Below are positions 1 through 8,710 of a DNA stretch of 59,797 nt, piece by piece. Each line of letters starts with the position of its first letter. Position 1 is the first letter of the stretch. Under the pieces are notes generated by a model that ran no database searches, was not told the DNA's origin, and saw only the letters and a list, made by a program, of their open reading frames with translations. The position numbers and the translations under genes were made by a program. Source of the DNA: Deltaproteobacteria bacterium (GTDB lineage Bacteria; Myxococcota_A; UBA796; SXON01); the NCBI GenBank assembly GCA_014191855.1, contig BJHF01000032.1, positions 1-59,797 on the forward strand, read 5' to 3'.

Positions 1-240
1 GTGTCGAAGGGAGCGGTGCCGGTGTCGACGGGCTCGGTTCCGGTGTCGACCGGGGCGGTGCCGGTGTCGACGGGCTCGGTTCCTGTGTCGAAGGGACCAG
101 TGCCGGTGTCGACGGGAGCGGTGCCGGTGTCGACCGGGGCGGTGCCCGTGTCCACGGGCTCGGTTCCGGTGTCGACCGGGGCGGTGCCGGTGTCGACGGG
201 CTCGGTTCCGGTGTCCACGGGATCGGTGCCGGTTTCGGCG
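1..240. repeat. 21-bp tandem repeat inside the lipoprotein gene
   Basis: About eleven tandem 21-bp units (core gtgtcgacgggctcggttcc or close variants) alternate between two forms, giving a 42-bp higher-order period. On the coding strand each unit encodes the heptad V-D-T-G-T-E/A-P. Units nearer position 240 are more diverged, so the distal ones look like recent expansions. The repeat preserves frame, so copy-number change would lengthen the tether without breaking the protein. Confidence 0.85.
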
Positions 241-563
241 GGATCGGCGCCAGAGTCGGCGGGATCGGTGCCAGAGTCGGACGGGACAACGCCGGAATCA
301 ACGGGGATGACGCCGCTGTCGGGGGGAATCACACCGCTGTCGGGGGGCACCACGCCAGAATCAGGGTCGCTTTCTTCACTTTCAATGCCGGTGTCGCCGC
401 CAGGGAGCTCGTCCTGGGGGGCAGCCGTGTCGGCGCTGGAGAGCGCCTCCGTGGCTCCGACGGCGCCGGGTGCGGAGGTGACGGGGGTGGCCATGAACGG
501 GTCGCAGGCGCAGCCGGCGGCGAGGAGGGCGAGGAGGAGGGCGGGAGACGAGCGGGGACACAT
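1..563 (-). CDS. Lipoprotein with D(T/S)G tandem-repeat tail (partial)
   Basis: Leftward gene whose 3' end runs off the window; 187 codons are present. The ATG at 563 opens a short signal peptide with a clear lipobox (LLAAGC, Cys18), so the product should be lipid-anchored. After a roughly 40-residue Ala/Pro/Thr/Glu linker, from about residue 57 the protein becomes a low-complexity array of D-S-G-V-x-P and then V-D-T-G-T-(E/A)-P heptads that continues to the edge. No enzymatic domain is visible. The array looks like an extended acidic tether, as in many Myxococcota lipoproteins, with any folded domain lying beyond the edge. The opposite strand is also open only because the repeat is stop-free. 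Function unknown. Confidence 0.75.
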   Translation of the reverse strand, partial: MCPRSSPALLLALLAAGCACDPFMATPVTSAPGAVGATEALSSADTAAPQDELPGGDTGIESEESDPDSGVVPPDSGVIPPDSGVIPVDSGVVPSDSGTDPADSGADPAETGTDPVDTGTEPVDTGTAPVDTGTEPVDTGTAPVDTGTAPVDTGTGPFDTGTEPVDTGTAPVDTGTEPVDTGTAPFD

Positions 564-662
564 GGCGAGGGCATCGGTCGGGACGAGGGGGGCTTGAGGG
601 GGGCGCGATGGCGGGCGTGCACCTTGGCCCCGAGATCGGGCCACCGCCATCGCCCAGCTCGG

Positions 663-1640
663 CTACGCCACCAACCCCCGCACGACCTCCACCCAGGCCG
701 GGCTCGCGTTGACACACGGCGCCACCTTCAGGATCTCACCCCCCGCGGCGCGAAAATGCTCCGCCCCGGAGATCGCGATTTCTTCCAGCGTTTCGAGACA
801 GTCCGCCACGAACGAAGGCGTGATCACCACCAAGCGACGGGCCCCCTCCCCTGCCAGGCGAACGAGGGTATCCGCTGTAGATGGCCCCATCCACTCGGCC
901 GGCCCGAGCCGGCTTTGGAAGCTGGTAACCGGCGACTCGATGCCCAGGCGTGCGGCGAGCCTTTGCGTGGTTTCAAGACACTGGGCCCGGTAACAAAAGG
1001 GCGGCGGGGTTTGGCCCACGCAACAGTCACCCGATGGCGTCGGGCCCCGGTCGCAGGCTGCCCGTGCCTGCGAGAGCGGCAATCCGTGGTAGGAAAATAA
1101 CACTCGATCGGGAGATACTTCCTCGATCACTGGGCGAGCCGCGGAAGCGACGGCGTCCAAAAAGCCAGGGTTCGCCCAAAATGGCGGAATCACCCGAACT
1201 GCCGGCACCTTGACCCGTCGGGCTAACGCCTCCCCGATGGCATCCATCGTGGACGCGGTCGTGGCCGCGGCGTATTGCGGGTAGAGCGGCAACACGACGA
1301 GCTCGTCCACATCGCCAAGCCGATCCAGGGCTTCGTCCACCGTGGGGTGGCCGTACCGTGTGGCATATACGCCGCCGACGGCGGCGGCGAGCTCCTCGCC
1401 GTACACCGTCAGCGGGGATCCACCTGGTGTCCATATCTTTTGGTACAACACGGCGCTTTTCGGAGCGCGGAGGGGCGCGATGAACGCGTACACCAACGGC
1501 ACACGAACGAACGCAGGCATGCCAAGGATGCGCGGATCGCTGAGAAACCGACCGAGATAGGCGCGAACCGCGGCTGTGGTCGGCGCATCGGGGCTCCCGA
1601 TGTTGACCAGCATCACGCCCCGCGTTCCGCCGCGCTTCAC
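663..1640 (-). CDS. hemH: Ferrochelatase with internal cysteine cluster
   Basis: Inserts ferrous iron into protoporphyrin IX, the last step of protohaem synthesis. The 325-residue protein has the family N-terminus (VMLVNIGSPDAP), the metal-binding histidine in FSYHGLP (His185) and the acidic motif ETLEEI near residue 283. Between the His motif and the next helix is a cysteine-rich insertion (Cys196, 206, 207, 216, 221). Ferrochelatases with a [2Fe-2S] cluster held by an internal segment of this kind are known from Myxococcus xanthus, so a cluster here is likely. Start is GTG at 1640, overlapping the hemL stop (GTGA). It is the last gene of the leftward haem operon. Confidence 0.96.
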   Translation of the reverse strand: MKRGGTRGVMLVNIGSPDAPTTAAVRAYLGRFLSDPRILGMPAFVRVPLVYAFIAPLRAPKSAVLYQKIWTPGGSPLTVYGEELAAAVGGVYATRYGHPTVDEALDRLGDVDELVVLPLYPQYAAATTASTMDAIGEALARRVKVPAVRVIPPFWANPGFLDAVASAARPVIEEVSPDRVLFSYHGLPLSQARAACDRGPTPSGDCCVGQTPPPFCYRAQCLETTQRLAARLGIESPVTSFQSRLGPAEWMGPSTADTLVRLAGEGARRLVVITPSFVADCLETLEEIAISGAEHFRAAGGEILKVAPCVNASPAWVEVVRGLVA

Positions 1641-2899
1641 GCCCGAGCGGCCCAGGCCTTCGCGGCCACGCTCACGAGACGCTCAACGTCGGAATCGGTG
1701 TGTGCGCCGCACAAGAAGCCCACCTCGAACGCCGAGGGGGGCATGTAGATCCCGGCTGCGAGCCAGGCGTTGAACAAGCCGGCGTAGATGGGCTTGAGCG
1801 ACGCATCCAGCGCCGTGTCGGTGCGGGGCGGCGGCCCGGAGCCAAGCCAGGGCCACACGATCGAGCCCTGGCGAACCCACTGTACGCCGCCCTTCGGCAA
1901 GCCATCGAAGTGCTCGCCCAACGCCGCGAGGTGCCGATAGGTGGAGCCCTCTGCCAAAACACCGAGGGTTGCGTTCCCAGCCGCCAACGCGACCGGATTT
2001 CCGCCCATCGTCCCCGCCTGGTACACGGATCCCTCCGGTGCGAGCCGGTCGAGGATGGCCGCGCCGCCGACGACCGCCGCCACCGGCAAGCCGCCGCCGA
2101 CGATCTTGCCGAGGCTGTGTAGGTCGGGTTCGAGGCCTGCCACCCGGTCAAAGCCGTGGTAGCCAAAGCGGAAGCCGGTGATCACCTCGTCGAGGATGAA
2201 CAGGGCGCCGTGGGCCCGACAGAGCGCCTGGAGCCGCTGCAGCCACTCAGTGCGCTGGATGAGCAAGCCGTTGTTCGCGGGAACGCCCTCGACGATCGCG
2301 CACGCCAGCTCGGATCCATGATCGCGGAACGCCGCTTCCAACGCCTCGTCATCGTCCAGCGGTACCACGAGCGTGTCGGCCGCGGTGGCCGCGGGAACCC
2401 CGGCGCTGTCGCCGATCCCGAAGCTGACGAGACCGCTGCCGGCGCGCACCAACATGCTGTCGGCGCAGCCGTGGTAACACCCGCCGAATTTCAGCACTTT
2501 GTCGCGACCGGTATGGGCCCGGGCCAGCCGAAGCGCGGTCATGACCGCTTCGGAGCCGGTGACCATCAATCGCACACGGTCGTGCCGCGGGTACGCCTTG
2601 AGGATGCGCTCTCCCAGCTCGATTTCGGCGCGAGTGACCGTCCCAAACGCAAGCCCGTCGGCCACCGCCCGCTGCACCGCCTCGATCACGACGGGGTGCG
2701 CATGACCGAGGATGAGCGGCCCCCAGGCGAGGCAGAAGTCCGTCCACCGCTCACCATCTTCTCCGATCAGCACGGAGCCTTCGCCTCGGCGCGCATAACG
2801 CGGGGTGCCGCCTACACTTTTGAACGCGCGGACGGGGCTGGACACGCCGCCGGGCAGCACCCGGCGGGCCCGGGCGAACGTGTCTTCATGCGTGGACAT
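1637..2899 (-). CDS. hemL: Glutamate-1-semialdehyde 2,1-aminomutase
   Basis: PLP enzyme converting glutamate-1-semialdehyde to 5-aminolevulinate. I chose ATG 2899 (MSTHEDTFARARRVLPGG), which matches the family N-terminus and gives 420 residues. An open frame continues upstream, but that part is out-of-frame hemC sequence. The PLP lysine is Lys265 in HSLGKIVGGGLP, and the aspartate contacting the pyridine nitrogen is Asp237 in ILDEV. The VTGSEA motif replaces the more usual NSGTEA. It overlaps hemC by 14 nt and hemH by 4 nt, implying coupled translation. It acts directly after HemA, and HemA and HemL are known to channel their unstable intermediate. Confidence 0.96.
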   Translation of the reverse strand: MSTHEDTFARARRVLPGGVSSPVRAFKSVGGTPRYARRGEGSVLIGEDGERWTDFCLAWGPLILGHAHPVVIEAVQRAVADGLAFGTVTRAEIELGERILKAYPRHDRVRLMVTGSEAVMTALRLARAHTGRDKVLKFGGCYHGCADSMLVRAGSGLVSFGIGDSAGVPAATAADTLVVPLDDDEALEAAFRDHGSELACAIVEGVPANNGLLIQRTEWLQRLQALCRAHGALFILDEVITGFRFGYHGFDRVAGLEPDLHSLGKIVGGGLPVAAVVGGAAILDRLAPEGSVYQAGTMGGNPVALAAGNATLGVLAEGSTYRHLAALGEHFDGLPKGGVQWVRQGSIVWPWLGSGPPPRTDTALDASLKPIYAGLFNAWLAAGIYMPPSAFEVGFLCGAHTDSDVERLVSVAAKAWAARA

Positions 2900-3818
2900 G
2901 GATCTGCACTCCGATGGGGCTGCCCTGGGGCGAGGTTGGGGTGCCGGTGCCGCCGGCGAGCACGTCGTCGAGGGCCGCGGCGGCCGCCGCGAGCCACATG
3001 CCACTACGCAGCACAGCGGATCCGCTCTGTTCCAGCATGAACGACCACTTCTCACCGCTCACCCACGCGCCGAAGGGCAAGCTGCACCCGCCCCCGAGCC
3101 GTGCGAGCCACTGCCGCTCTTCGGTGACCGCCGCGGCGGTGGCCGGGTCATTGAGCGTTGCGATGCGGGTTCGTGTCGCAACATCATCGGCGCGACACTG
3201 CACCGCGAGTGCGCCCTGACCGGGTGCGCACGGCCAGGCGACCGAGTCCAGACGGAACACCTTGAGCCCCGTGAGGTCTACTTCGCCACCCGGAGCGAAC
3301 GCGCCCAAGCGACGAAGGCCAGCTTCGGCCAGCACGATCGCGTCGAAGCGCCCCTGCCGGAGCCGCTCCACTCGGGTGGTCACGTTGCCGCGCAGCGGCA
3401 CGATCTCCAGGGTTTGACCCCAGGCCCGGAGCAGCGCCTGCCGCCGCGTAGACGTCGAGCCGACCTTCGCAAACCCGGCAAGGGGCAACGAACCACCGTT
3501 CTTCCAGCAGTCTGCGCGCACGACCAGCACGTCGTTGGGGGCCTCGCGCGGCGGGATAGCGGCGACGACCAGCCCCGGGGCGTTCTCCACGGGCAGATCC
3601 TTCAGCGAGTGGACGGCAAGGTCGATCTCTCCGCTCCGAAGTGCGGATTCCAGCGCCTCGGTGAAGAAGCCCTTGGCGAGCGGGCCCACGAGCGGCGCGT
3701 CCACGATGCGATCCCCCTCGCTCTCGATCCCCACGAGCTCCACATCGGGGCCCAGGGCCGTAGCGATCATGCCGCTCTGTGTCAGCGCGAGTTTGCTTTT
3801 CCGTGTACCGAGCTTCAT
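2886..3818 (-). CDS. hemC: Porphobilinogen deaminase (hydroxymethylbilane synthase)
   Basis: Polymerises four porphobilinogens into hydroxymethylbilane. The 310-residue protein has the N-terminal GTRKSKLALTQ motif, HSLKDLP with catalytic Asp74, the GSTSTRRQ loop and the dipyrromethane-cofactor cysteine (Cys245, in LGGGCSLPFG). The N-terminus is a few residues shorter than most homologues. ATG 3818 overlaps the hemA stop (ATGA). The C-terminus runs 14 nt into hemL. Confidence 0.96.
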   Translation of the reverse strand: MKLGTRKSKLALTQSGMIATALGPDVELVGIESEGDRIVDAPLVGPLAKGFFTEALESALRSGEIDLAVHSLKDLPVENAPGLVVAAIPPREAPNDVLVVRADCWKNGGSLPLAGFAKVGSTSTRRQALLRAWGQTLEIVPLRGNVTTRVERLRQGRFDAIVLAEAGLRRLGAFAPGGEVDLTGLKVFRLDSVAWPCAPGQGALAVQCRADDVATRTRIATLNDPATAAAVTEERQWLARLGGGCSLPFGAWVSGEKWSFMLEQSGSAVLRSGMWLAAAAAALDDVLAGGTGTPTSPQGSPIGVQIHVHA

Positions 3819-4927
3819 CCGACCGTCTCCTTCAAGGCGCCGAGCACCTCGTGACTGTAACGACGCACCGCCTGTTGAGCGGCGGCGATCATCCGTTTGC
3901 GGGTGGGGGCGTCCATTCCGTCGAGGACCTCGGCCATCAATTCCGGCACCCGATCGTGCACGAATTCATCCCGCAGCGCCTGCACCCGTGCGAGCACACG
4001 ATGCGATGCGTGGATCCGCTGGCGGGTGCGCCAGTGCTCCACCGCCGCATCGACAAGCGCGTCTGCCCGCTCGCGCGCTTCGTCTCGCATTCGCAAGCCG
4101 AAGCCACCGAGGAGCGCGTCCAGATCAATCGCGCGCCCGATCACCTGCCCCGGACGCCCGAGATCGACCACGACGCGCGCTCCGGCGGGTGGCACGAACC
4201 AGGGCTCGGACGCGGCGCTGCAGATCACCCAGCCTTCGTGTTTCGCCGCCGGGATCGCGGAGAGCGGGTGTACCGCTTCCGACGGCGTACGATTGTAGAC
4301 CTTCGGAGCAGGGAACCCGGCACGTCCCAGGCTCGCACACACTTGCTTCGCGATGCGGCCGTGCCCGACGACGCCAACCGCGGAGTCGAGGGGAACGTTC
4401 TCGCGGAGCAACGTATCGACCGCCAGGTGGCCCATGCCGCGCCCAGGCCGAACCAGGCCTTCGCGGCGCGCTTCTGCGCCCAGATCGACCACGGCGCGCC
4501 AGGCAGACTGGAGGTCGGCGCTCACGCCGGCCGACGCGGCGGCGGCCTGGAATCCGTCCAGCACCTGGCCGCCAACATCCGCTTCGCCCTCCACGAACGA
4601 GTCCAACCCGATGGAGACGCGAAGCAAGTAGCGGACCGCGAGATCGCCGACCCGCAGCTCGGGCGAGGCCGTGCAGCCCGCTTGAATGAGCCGCGCACTC
4701 AGCCGAGCCTGCAGGAGCGCGCCCACCCAGGAGGGGTCATCCGCCGCCAACAACCACAGGGACCGCGCGCACGTGTGCACCTCGACCAGTCCGTGCAGGC
4801 CCTGGGCTCGGAGCCCCGCGACGTCCTCGGCCGAAAGCGGCGCTGACGCGACCTCCCGCACCGCGGTGGGCGCCTCGCGCCAGGTGAGGCCCAGCGCCGC
4901 GACAGGGGCGGAGCGCCGCGCGGTCAT
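3815..4927 (-). CDS. hemA: Glutamyl-tRNA reductase, divergent
   Basis: NADPH-dependent reduction of glutamyl-tRNA(Glu) to glutamate-1-semialdehyde, the committed and usually regulated step of the C5 pathway. At 370 residues it is shorter than typical GluTRs (about 420). The active-site loop reads VHTCARS rather than the usual STCNR: the nucleophilic cysteine (Cys53) and the arginine remain, but Ser and Asn are replaced. The catalytic-domain motif GEADVGGQV, a dinucleotide fold (GVVGHGRIAKQV) and a helical dimerisation tail are recognisable. Position between hemY and hemC with ATGA overlaps on both sides supports the call despite the divergence. Confidence 0.9.
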   Translation of the reverse strand: MTARRSAPVAALGLTWREAPTAVREVASAPLSAEDVAGLRAQGLHGLVEVHTCARSLWLLAADDPSWVGALLQARLSARLIQAGCTASPELRVGDLAVRYLLRVSIGLDSFVEGEADVGGQVLDGFQAAAASAGVSADLQSAWRAVVDLGAEARREGLVRPGRGMGHLAVDTLLRENVPLDSAVGVVGHGRIAKQVCASLGRAGFPAPKVYNRTPSEAVHPLSAIPAAKHEGWVICSAASEPWFVPPAGARVVVDLGRPGQVIGRAIDLDALLGGFGLRMRDEARERADALVDAAVEHWRTRQRIHASHRVLARVQALRDEFVHDRVPELMAEVLDGMDAPTRKRMIAAAQQAVRRYSHEVLGALKETVG

Positions 4928-6222
4928 GCCGCCCCCATAAGCCGGTCGGCGGCTTCGCGACCGGAGCGCGCCGCGTCCTCCATCGCACCGCTACCATCCC
5001 AGGCGCCAGCGAGCGCCAGTCCCTCAGGAAGCGACGCGTGAAGCCGCCTGCGGAGCTCGGCGTGGCCCGGCGCGGGCACGGCGACGGCGCGAGCGTGGCG
5101 GACGAGGTGCATGTGCTCGAATGTGAGTGTGCGCCCCGTGAGCTGGCGATGTTCCTCTTCGATTCGCGCGCGCGCGCCTTGGTCGTCAAGGTTCACCGCC
5201 TCCGGATCGCGGGTGCCGCCGAGCAGGGTTGCGCCTGAACGGAAGCCGGCCGGTGTGCGTTCCGGGAAAAGATCGCTGGTAAACAGGGTGCCCAACACCT
5301 TCGCACCCTCAGCCGGCCCGGCGAGGTAACCGAAGCCGGCGGGGAAGGCCGAATCCGGGCTGAGCCAGTGCGCGGCCAGGATGGGGCTGTATTTCACGCT
5401 GCCCAGGCCCTCGGCGACCGAGGCCGAGTGCGGCGCCATGAGCGGCGCGGCTTGCCAGGTCGGCAGGGCACACACGATCTGGTCGCCTTCAACCTCCCCT
5501 TCGTTGGTATCGACGCACCAGCCGGTGCCGCGCCGGGAGACGCCAAGCACCCGCCCGTGATCCCGCTCGCCGCTCAAGGCCGTTTCAGCAGCCTCCCCGA
5601 TCCGGCCAAGACCTCCGCGCACCGTCCAGGTGCCGGCGGTCAGCGGCGGCTGGACGCCAGACTGGCGGATCGCCCGAAGCGCACCGAAAACCGAGCCTTC
5701 CGCACGAGTCAACGCTTCAAGCATCGGGAACGCGGAGGCCATTTCGAGCTCCTCCGGCGCGGCCGCCCAGATGCCAGTCACGAACGCGGCCACCACTTCG
5801 TCGGCCACGCGCGGGCCGAACCGAGCGGAGGCCCAGGCTCGCATGTCGGCATCGGGAGCGGTCTCTGCGCGGGAGAACAGCCCCCAGAACAAGGACCACA
5901 TCTCACCGAGCCGCAACGCGCGGGCGTTGGCGCAGAGCGCGCCGCCGCGGCGCAAAAACCGGACCTTCGCCCCCGCACCGAGGGGGACGATCTCGTCGCG
6001 CAAGCCCAGCCGGGCGAGCAAGCCAACCAACTCGGCGGAGCGGTGCGTGAACGTGTGGGGACCAAGCTCGATCTTCCAGCCCGGCACCGGCTCGGCGGTG
6101 CGAGCAGTGCCCCCGAGTACGCCTGGATCGACGATGCGAACCTGCGCGCCGAGCTCCCGCAGCCGCATCGCCGCGGACACCCCGGCGAGGCCCCCACCGA
6201 CGACGACGACCGCTCGGCTCAC
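4924..6222 (-). CDS. hemY: Protoporphyrinogen oxidase, HemY type
   Basis: FAD-dependent six-electron oxidation of protoporphyrinogen IX to protoporphyrin IX. The 432-residue flavoprotein of the amine-oxidase/PPOX fold opens with VVVVGGGLAGVSAA (GxGxxG at residues 9-14), keeps a GPHTF substrate-side motif near 54-58, and has a C-terminal FAD-contacting segment (LALAGAWDGSG). HemY enzymes use O2 as acceptor, so pairing with an oxygen-independent HemN upstream is notable. Start ATG 6222 overlaps the hemN stop (ATGA), as does its own stop with hemA. It acts after HemN and before HemH. Confidence 0.93.
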   Translation of the reverse strand: MSRAVVVVGGGLAGVSAAMRLRELGAQVRIVDPGVLGGTARTAEPVPGWKIELGPHTFTHRSAELVGLLARLGLRDEIVPLGAGAKVRFLRRGGALCANARALRLGEMWSLFWGLFSRAETAPDADMRAWASARFGPRVADEVVAAFVTGIWAAAPEELEMASAFPMLEALTRAEGSVFGALRAIRQSGVQPPLTAGTWTVRGGLGRIGEAAETALSGERDHGRVLGVSRRGTGWCVDTNEGEVEGDQIVCALPTWQAAPLMAPHSASVAEGLGSVKYSPILAAHWLSPDSAFPAGFGYLAGPAEGAKVLGTLFTSDLFPERTPAGFRSGATLLGGTRDPEAVNLDDQGARARIEEEHRQLTGRTLTFEHMHLVRHARAVAVPAPGHAELRRRLHASLPEGLALAGAWDGSGAMEDAARSGREAADRLMGAA

Positions 6223-7565
6223 GCCGTCTCCGAGTAGCGACGTTTGCCATCGTCGGCTTCGAGGTACTTGTCGAAGGTCGCGCAGACGTTGCGGATGAAG
6301 AAGCGGCCGAGCTCGGTCACTTCTACGCGGCCCGGGGTGCAGACGACGAGGCCATCGGCCTCAAACGGGGCCAGGCGCGCCAGTTCGGCAGCGAGCGAGT
6401 CGGCTTCGGCCGGGGCGAAACGCACGCCGAAGTTGCAGAACAGCTCCATGATGACGCGGCGGCGGAGGTGATCGTCGTCGCTGAGCACAAAACCGCGCTC
6501 GGTGGGGAACCGACCGGCCTCGATGTCGGCCTCCCAGCCCTCCCGGTCCTTCCGGTTCTGGGCGTACCGACCGCCGAAGAAGCCGATGGCGCTGACGCCG
6601 AGCCCGAGCAGATCCAGCCCGCCGTGGGTGGTGTATCCCTCGAAGTTGCGCTGCAGGTGCCCGGCCTCCAACGAGGCGACCAGCTCGTCGTCGGGGAGCG
6701 CGAAGTGATCCATGCCGATCTCGCGGTAGCCCGCCGCGCCCAGCTTTTCCCTGGCGATCTTCCACATCCGCGTGCGTCCCTCCGCGTCCGGCCGCGCGAA
6801 GCGCTCCAGAAGCTTCTGCGCCGGCTTGAGCCAGGGCACGTGCGCGTATTGAAACAAGGCGATGCGACCGGGAGCCAGACCAGCGACGGCTTCGATGGTG
6901 CGGGTGAACGTCTCGTCCGTTTGTTGTGGGAGACCGTACACAAGGTCGACGCCGACCTGGTTCAGGCCCGCGCGCCGAAGCGTCGCCACCGCGGACTCCA
7001 CCAGATGGAACGGCTGAGGGCGGTTCACGGCGGCCAGCACCCCCTCATCCACGTCCTGCACCCCGAGGTTCACCCGCGTGAAGCCGACGGCGACGACGTT
7101 CTCGAGGTCTTCTTTGGTGACGGTGCGAGGGTCCACCTCGATGGCGAGCTCCGCGCCTGCCGCCTGCGGCCACAAGGCCCGAAGCCCGTCAACCAACCTC
7201 GTCAACTGGGCGGGCCGCAGGAAGGTAGGTGTGCCGCCGCCCAACGCGAGCTGGGCCATTTGGCGACCGGCTTGCATCGGGCGCGCCCAAAGTGCGGCCT
7301 CCGCCAGCAGCCCGTCTACATAGCGATCCCCGATGTCGCGGTTTCCGTGGATCTCGACGTGGCACCCGCAATAATGGCAGCGCTTCGCGCAGAACGGGAT
7401 GTGTGCGTAGAGCGAGACCGGGCCGGTTCCGGCGGCCAGGCCCGCGACCAGCTCCTGCGCCGCGATCGGCGCGAATTGCGGCGCGGTCGGGTACGATGTG
7501 TACCGCGGCGCGCGCGTGCGGTAGCGGGAAACGAGCGCCGGGTCCGGCGTGGTGAAGGTGCTCAT
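6219..7565 (-). CDS. hemN: Oxygen-independent coproporphyrinogen III dehydrogenase
   Basis: Radical-SAM enzyme that oxidatively decarboxylates coproporphyrinogen III to protoporphyrinogen IX without O2. Start ATG 7565 (MSTFTTPDPALVSRY) overlaps the hemE stop. It gives 448 residues, matching the family. The true HemN signature CxxxCxxCxC is present (Cys59, 63, 66, 68), which distinguishes it from HemW, and the N-terminal trip-wire segment (RYTSYPTAPQF) is typical. The GGGTPTFL and later HemN_C regions are intact. No oxygen-dependent HemF is seen in the window. Confidence 0.96.
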   Translation of the reverse strand: MSTFTTPDPALVSRYRTRAPRYTSYPTAPQFAPIAAQELVAGLAAGTGPVSLYAHIPFCAKRCHYCGCHVEIHGNRDIGDRYVDGLLAEAALWARPMQAGRQMAQLALGGGTPTFLRPAQLTRLVDGLRALWPQAAGAELAIEVDPRTVTKEDLENVVAVGFTRVNLGVQDVDEGVLAAVNRPQPFHLVESAVATLRRAGLNQVGVDLVYGLPQQTDETFTRTIEAVAGLAPGRIALFQYAHVPWLKPAQKLLERFARPDAEGRTRMWKIAREKLGAAGYREIGMDHFALPDDELVASLEAGHLQRNFEGYTTHGGLDLLGLGVSAIGFFGGRYAQNRKDREGWEADIEAGRFPTERGFVLSDDDHLRRRVIMELFCNFGVRFAPAEADSLAAELARLAPFEADGLVVCTPGRVEVTELGRFFIRNVCATFDKYLEADDGKRRYSETA

Positions 7566-8596
7566 GAGAGGCTCCGAACGGCCTGAACGAAGTCCCCCAC
7601 CGCCGCTGGCGGCGTGGTGGGCAACAGGCCATGGCCGAGGTTGTAGATGTGGTTGTCGGCGCCGCCGGTCGCTTCGTACACCCCGCGAACGGCGGCATGG
7701 ATCGCCTCGGTACCGTTGAACAACACGGTCGGATCGACGTTGCCCTGGGTGGAGATGCCGGGGAGGGCGCGAAGGACGGCGGCAAGGTCGGTCGTCGCAT
7801 CGACGGACACGCACGGGAAGCCGGCGCCGCCGAGATCGGCGATCCGATCTCCCGCGCCGCGCAGGAACAAAACCCCGGGGATCGCCGCATCTTCGAGGCG
7901 GGCACCGATGCGCCGGAGCCCCGGCGCAACCAGCTCCATGTACCGCGAGCGGTCCAGACGACCGGCCCAGGTGTCGAACAGCTGAACCGCATCGGCCCCG
8001 GCACGGGACTGGGCGATGAGGTGGTCCGCCACGGCATCCGCCAGCGACTCGAGGAGGCGACGCGTGGTGTCGGGATACTGTTGGGCGAATTGGATGGCGT
8101 GAGCGAAGTCTCCGCCTTCGCCCTCAACCATGTAGCAGAACAACGTCCAGGGGGCGCCGGCGAAGCCAAACACGGCGTGGCCCGACGCCGCAGCGCGGAG
8201 CTGGGCGACCGCGTCGTAGACGTACTGCAGACGCGAAGCGAGCGTGGACCACGGCAACGCCGCCACGTCGGCCTCCGTGCGCACCGGGCGATCGAAGCTC
8301 GGACCGTCCCCCGCTACGAACTTCAGACCCAGTTCCAGCGCTTCGGGGATGACCAGGATGTCGGAGAACACGATCGTTGCGTCGAGATCGAAGCGGCGGA
8401 GCGGCTGGAGCGCCGCCTCGGTGCACAACGCGGGGTCGTGGACCAACTCGAGGAAAGACACCTTCGAGCGCAGCTCCCGGTACTCCGGGAGGAACCGCCC
8501 TGCCTGGCGCATCAGCCACACCGGGCGCCCGCCGGGACCGGCCTGGCCGGTGAGGGCCGAGAGGAGTCGAGCACGTCCATGGGTCGATGGGAGCAT
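7562..8596 (-). CDS. hemE: Uroporphyrinogen decarboxylase
   Basis: Cofactor-free decarboxylation of uroporphyrinogen III to coproporphyrinogen III. ATG 8596 gives 344 residues starting MLPSTHGRARLL. The signature PVWLMRQAGRFLPEYR lies at residues 25-40, the second signature region GFAGAPWTLFCYMVEG follows, and the C-terminal LGHGLLP motif is present. It is the first gene of the seven-gene leftward haem operon. The frame stays open upstream, but the divergent hemD transcript begins there and no family residues precede this start. Confidence 0.96.
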   Translation of the reverse strand: MLPSTHGRARLLSALTGQAGPGGRPVWLMRQAGRFLPEYRELRSKVSFLELVHDPALCTEAALQPLRRFDLDATIVFSDILVIPEALELGLKFVAGDGPSFDRPVRTEADVAALPWSTLASRLQYVYDAVAQLRAAASGHAVFGFAGAPWTLFCYMVEGEGGDFAHAIQFAQQYPDTTRRLLESLADAVADHLIAQSRAGADAVQLFDTWAGRLDRSRYMELVAPGLRRIGARLEDAAIPGVLFLRGAGDRIADLGGAGFPCVSVDATTDLAAVLRALPGISTQGNVDPTVLFNGTEAIHAAVRGVYEATGGADNHIYNLGHGLLPTTPPAAVGDFVQAVRSLS

Positions 8597-8710
8597 GGGC
8601 TGATGGATAGCGCGCACCCCCCGAGCCGACGTCAAGCGTGTATCACGGACGGGCCACCGCTCCGTCAACACCTGCCCGACGAAGCCAGTCGGCAGGCTAC
8701 CTCTGCGGGG
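8597..8710. promoter_or_regulatory. Divergent hemE / hemD intergenic region
   Basis: These 114 bp separate the outward-facing hemE and hemD starts and must hold promoters for both haem transcripts, or at least the leftward one. It is GC-rich and I cannot point to convincing -35/-10 boxes by eye. A shared regulator could act on both directions from here. Confidence 0.5.

Noticed and set aside
1..597. Rightward 198-residue frame with VPVSTG repeats
   Set aside because: It is the complement of the D-T-G repeat. The leftward frame has a real signal peptide and lipobox, while this one has no proper N-terminus and is open only because the 21-bp unit lacks stops.
7631..8710. Long upstream extension of the hemD frame
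   Set aside because: It runs antisense to hemE. The hemD family sequence begins only at ATG 8711.
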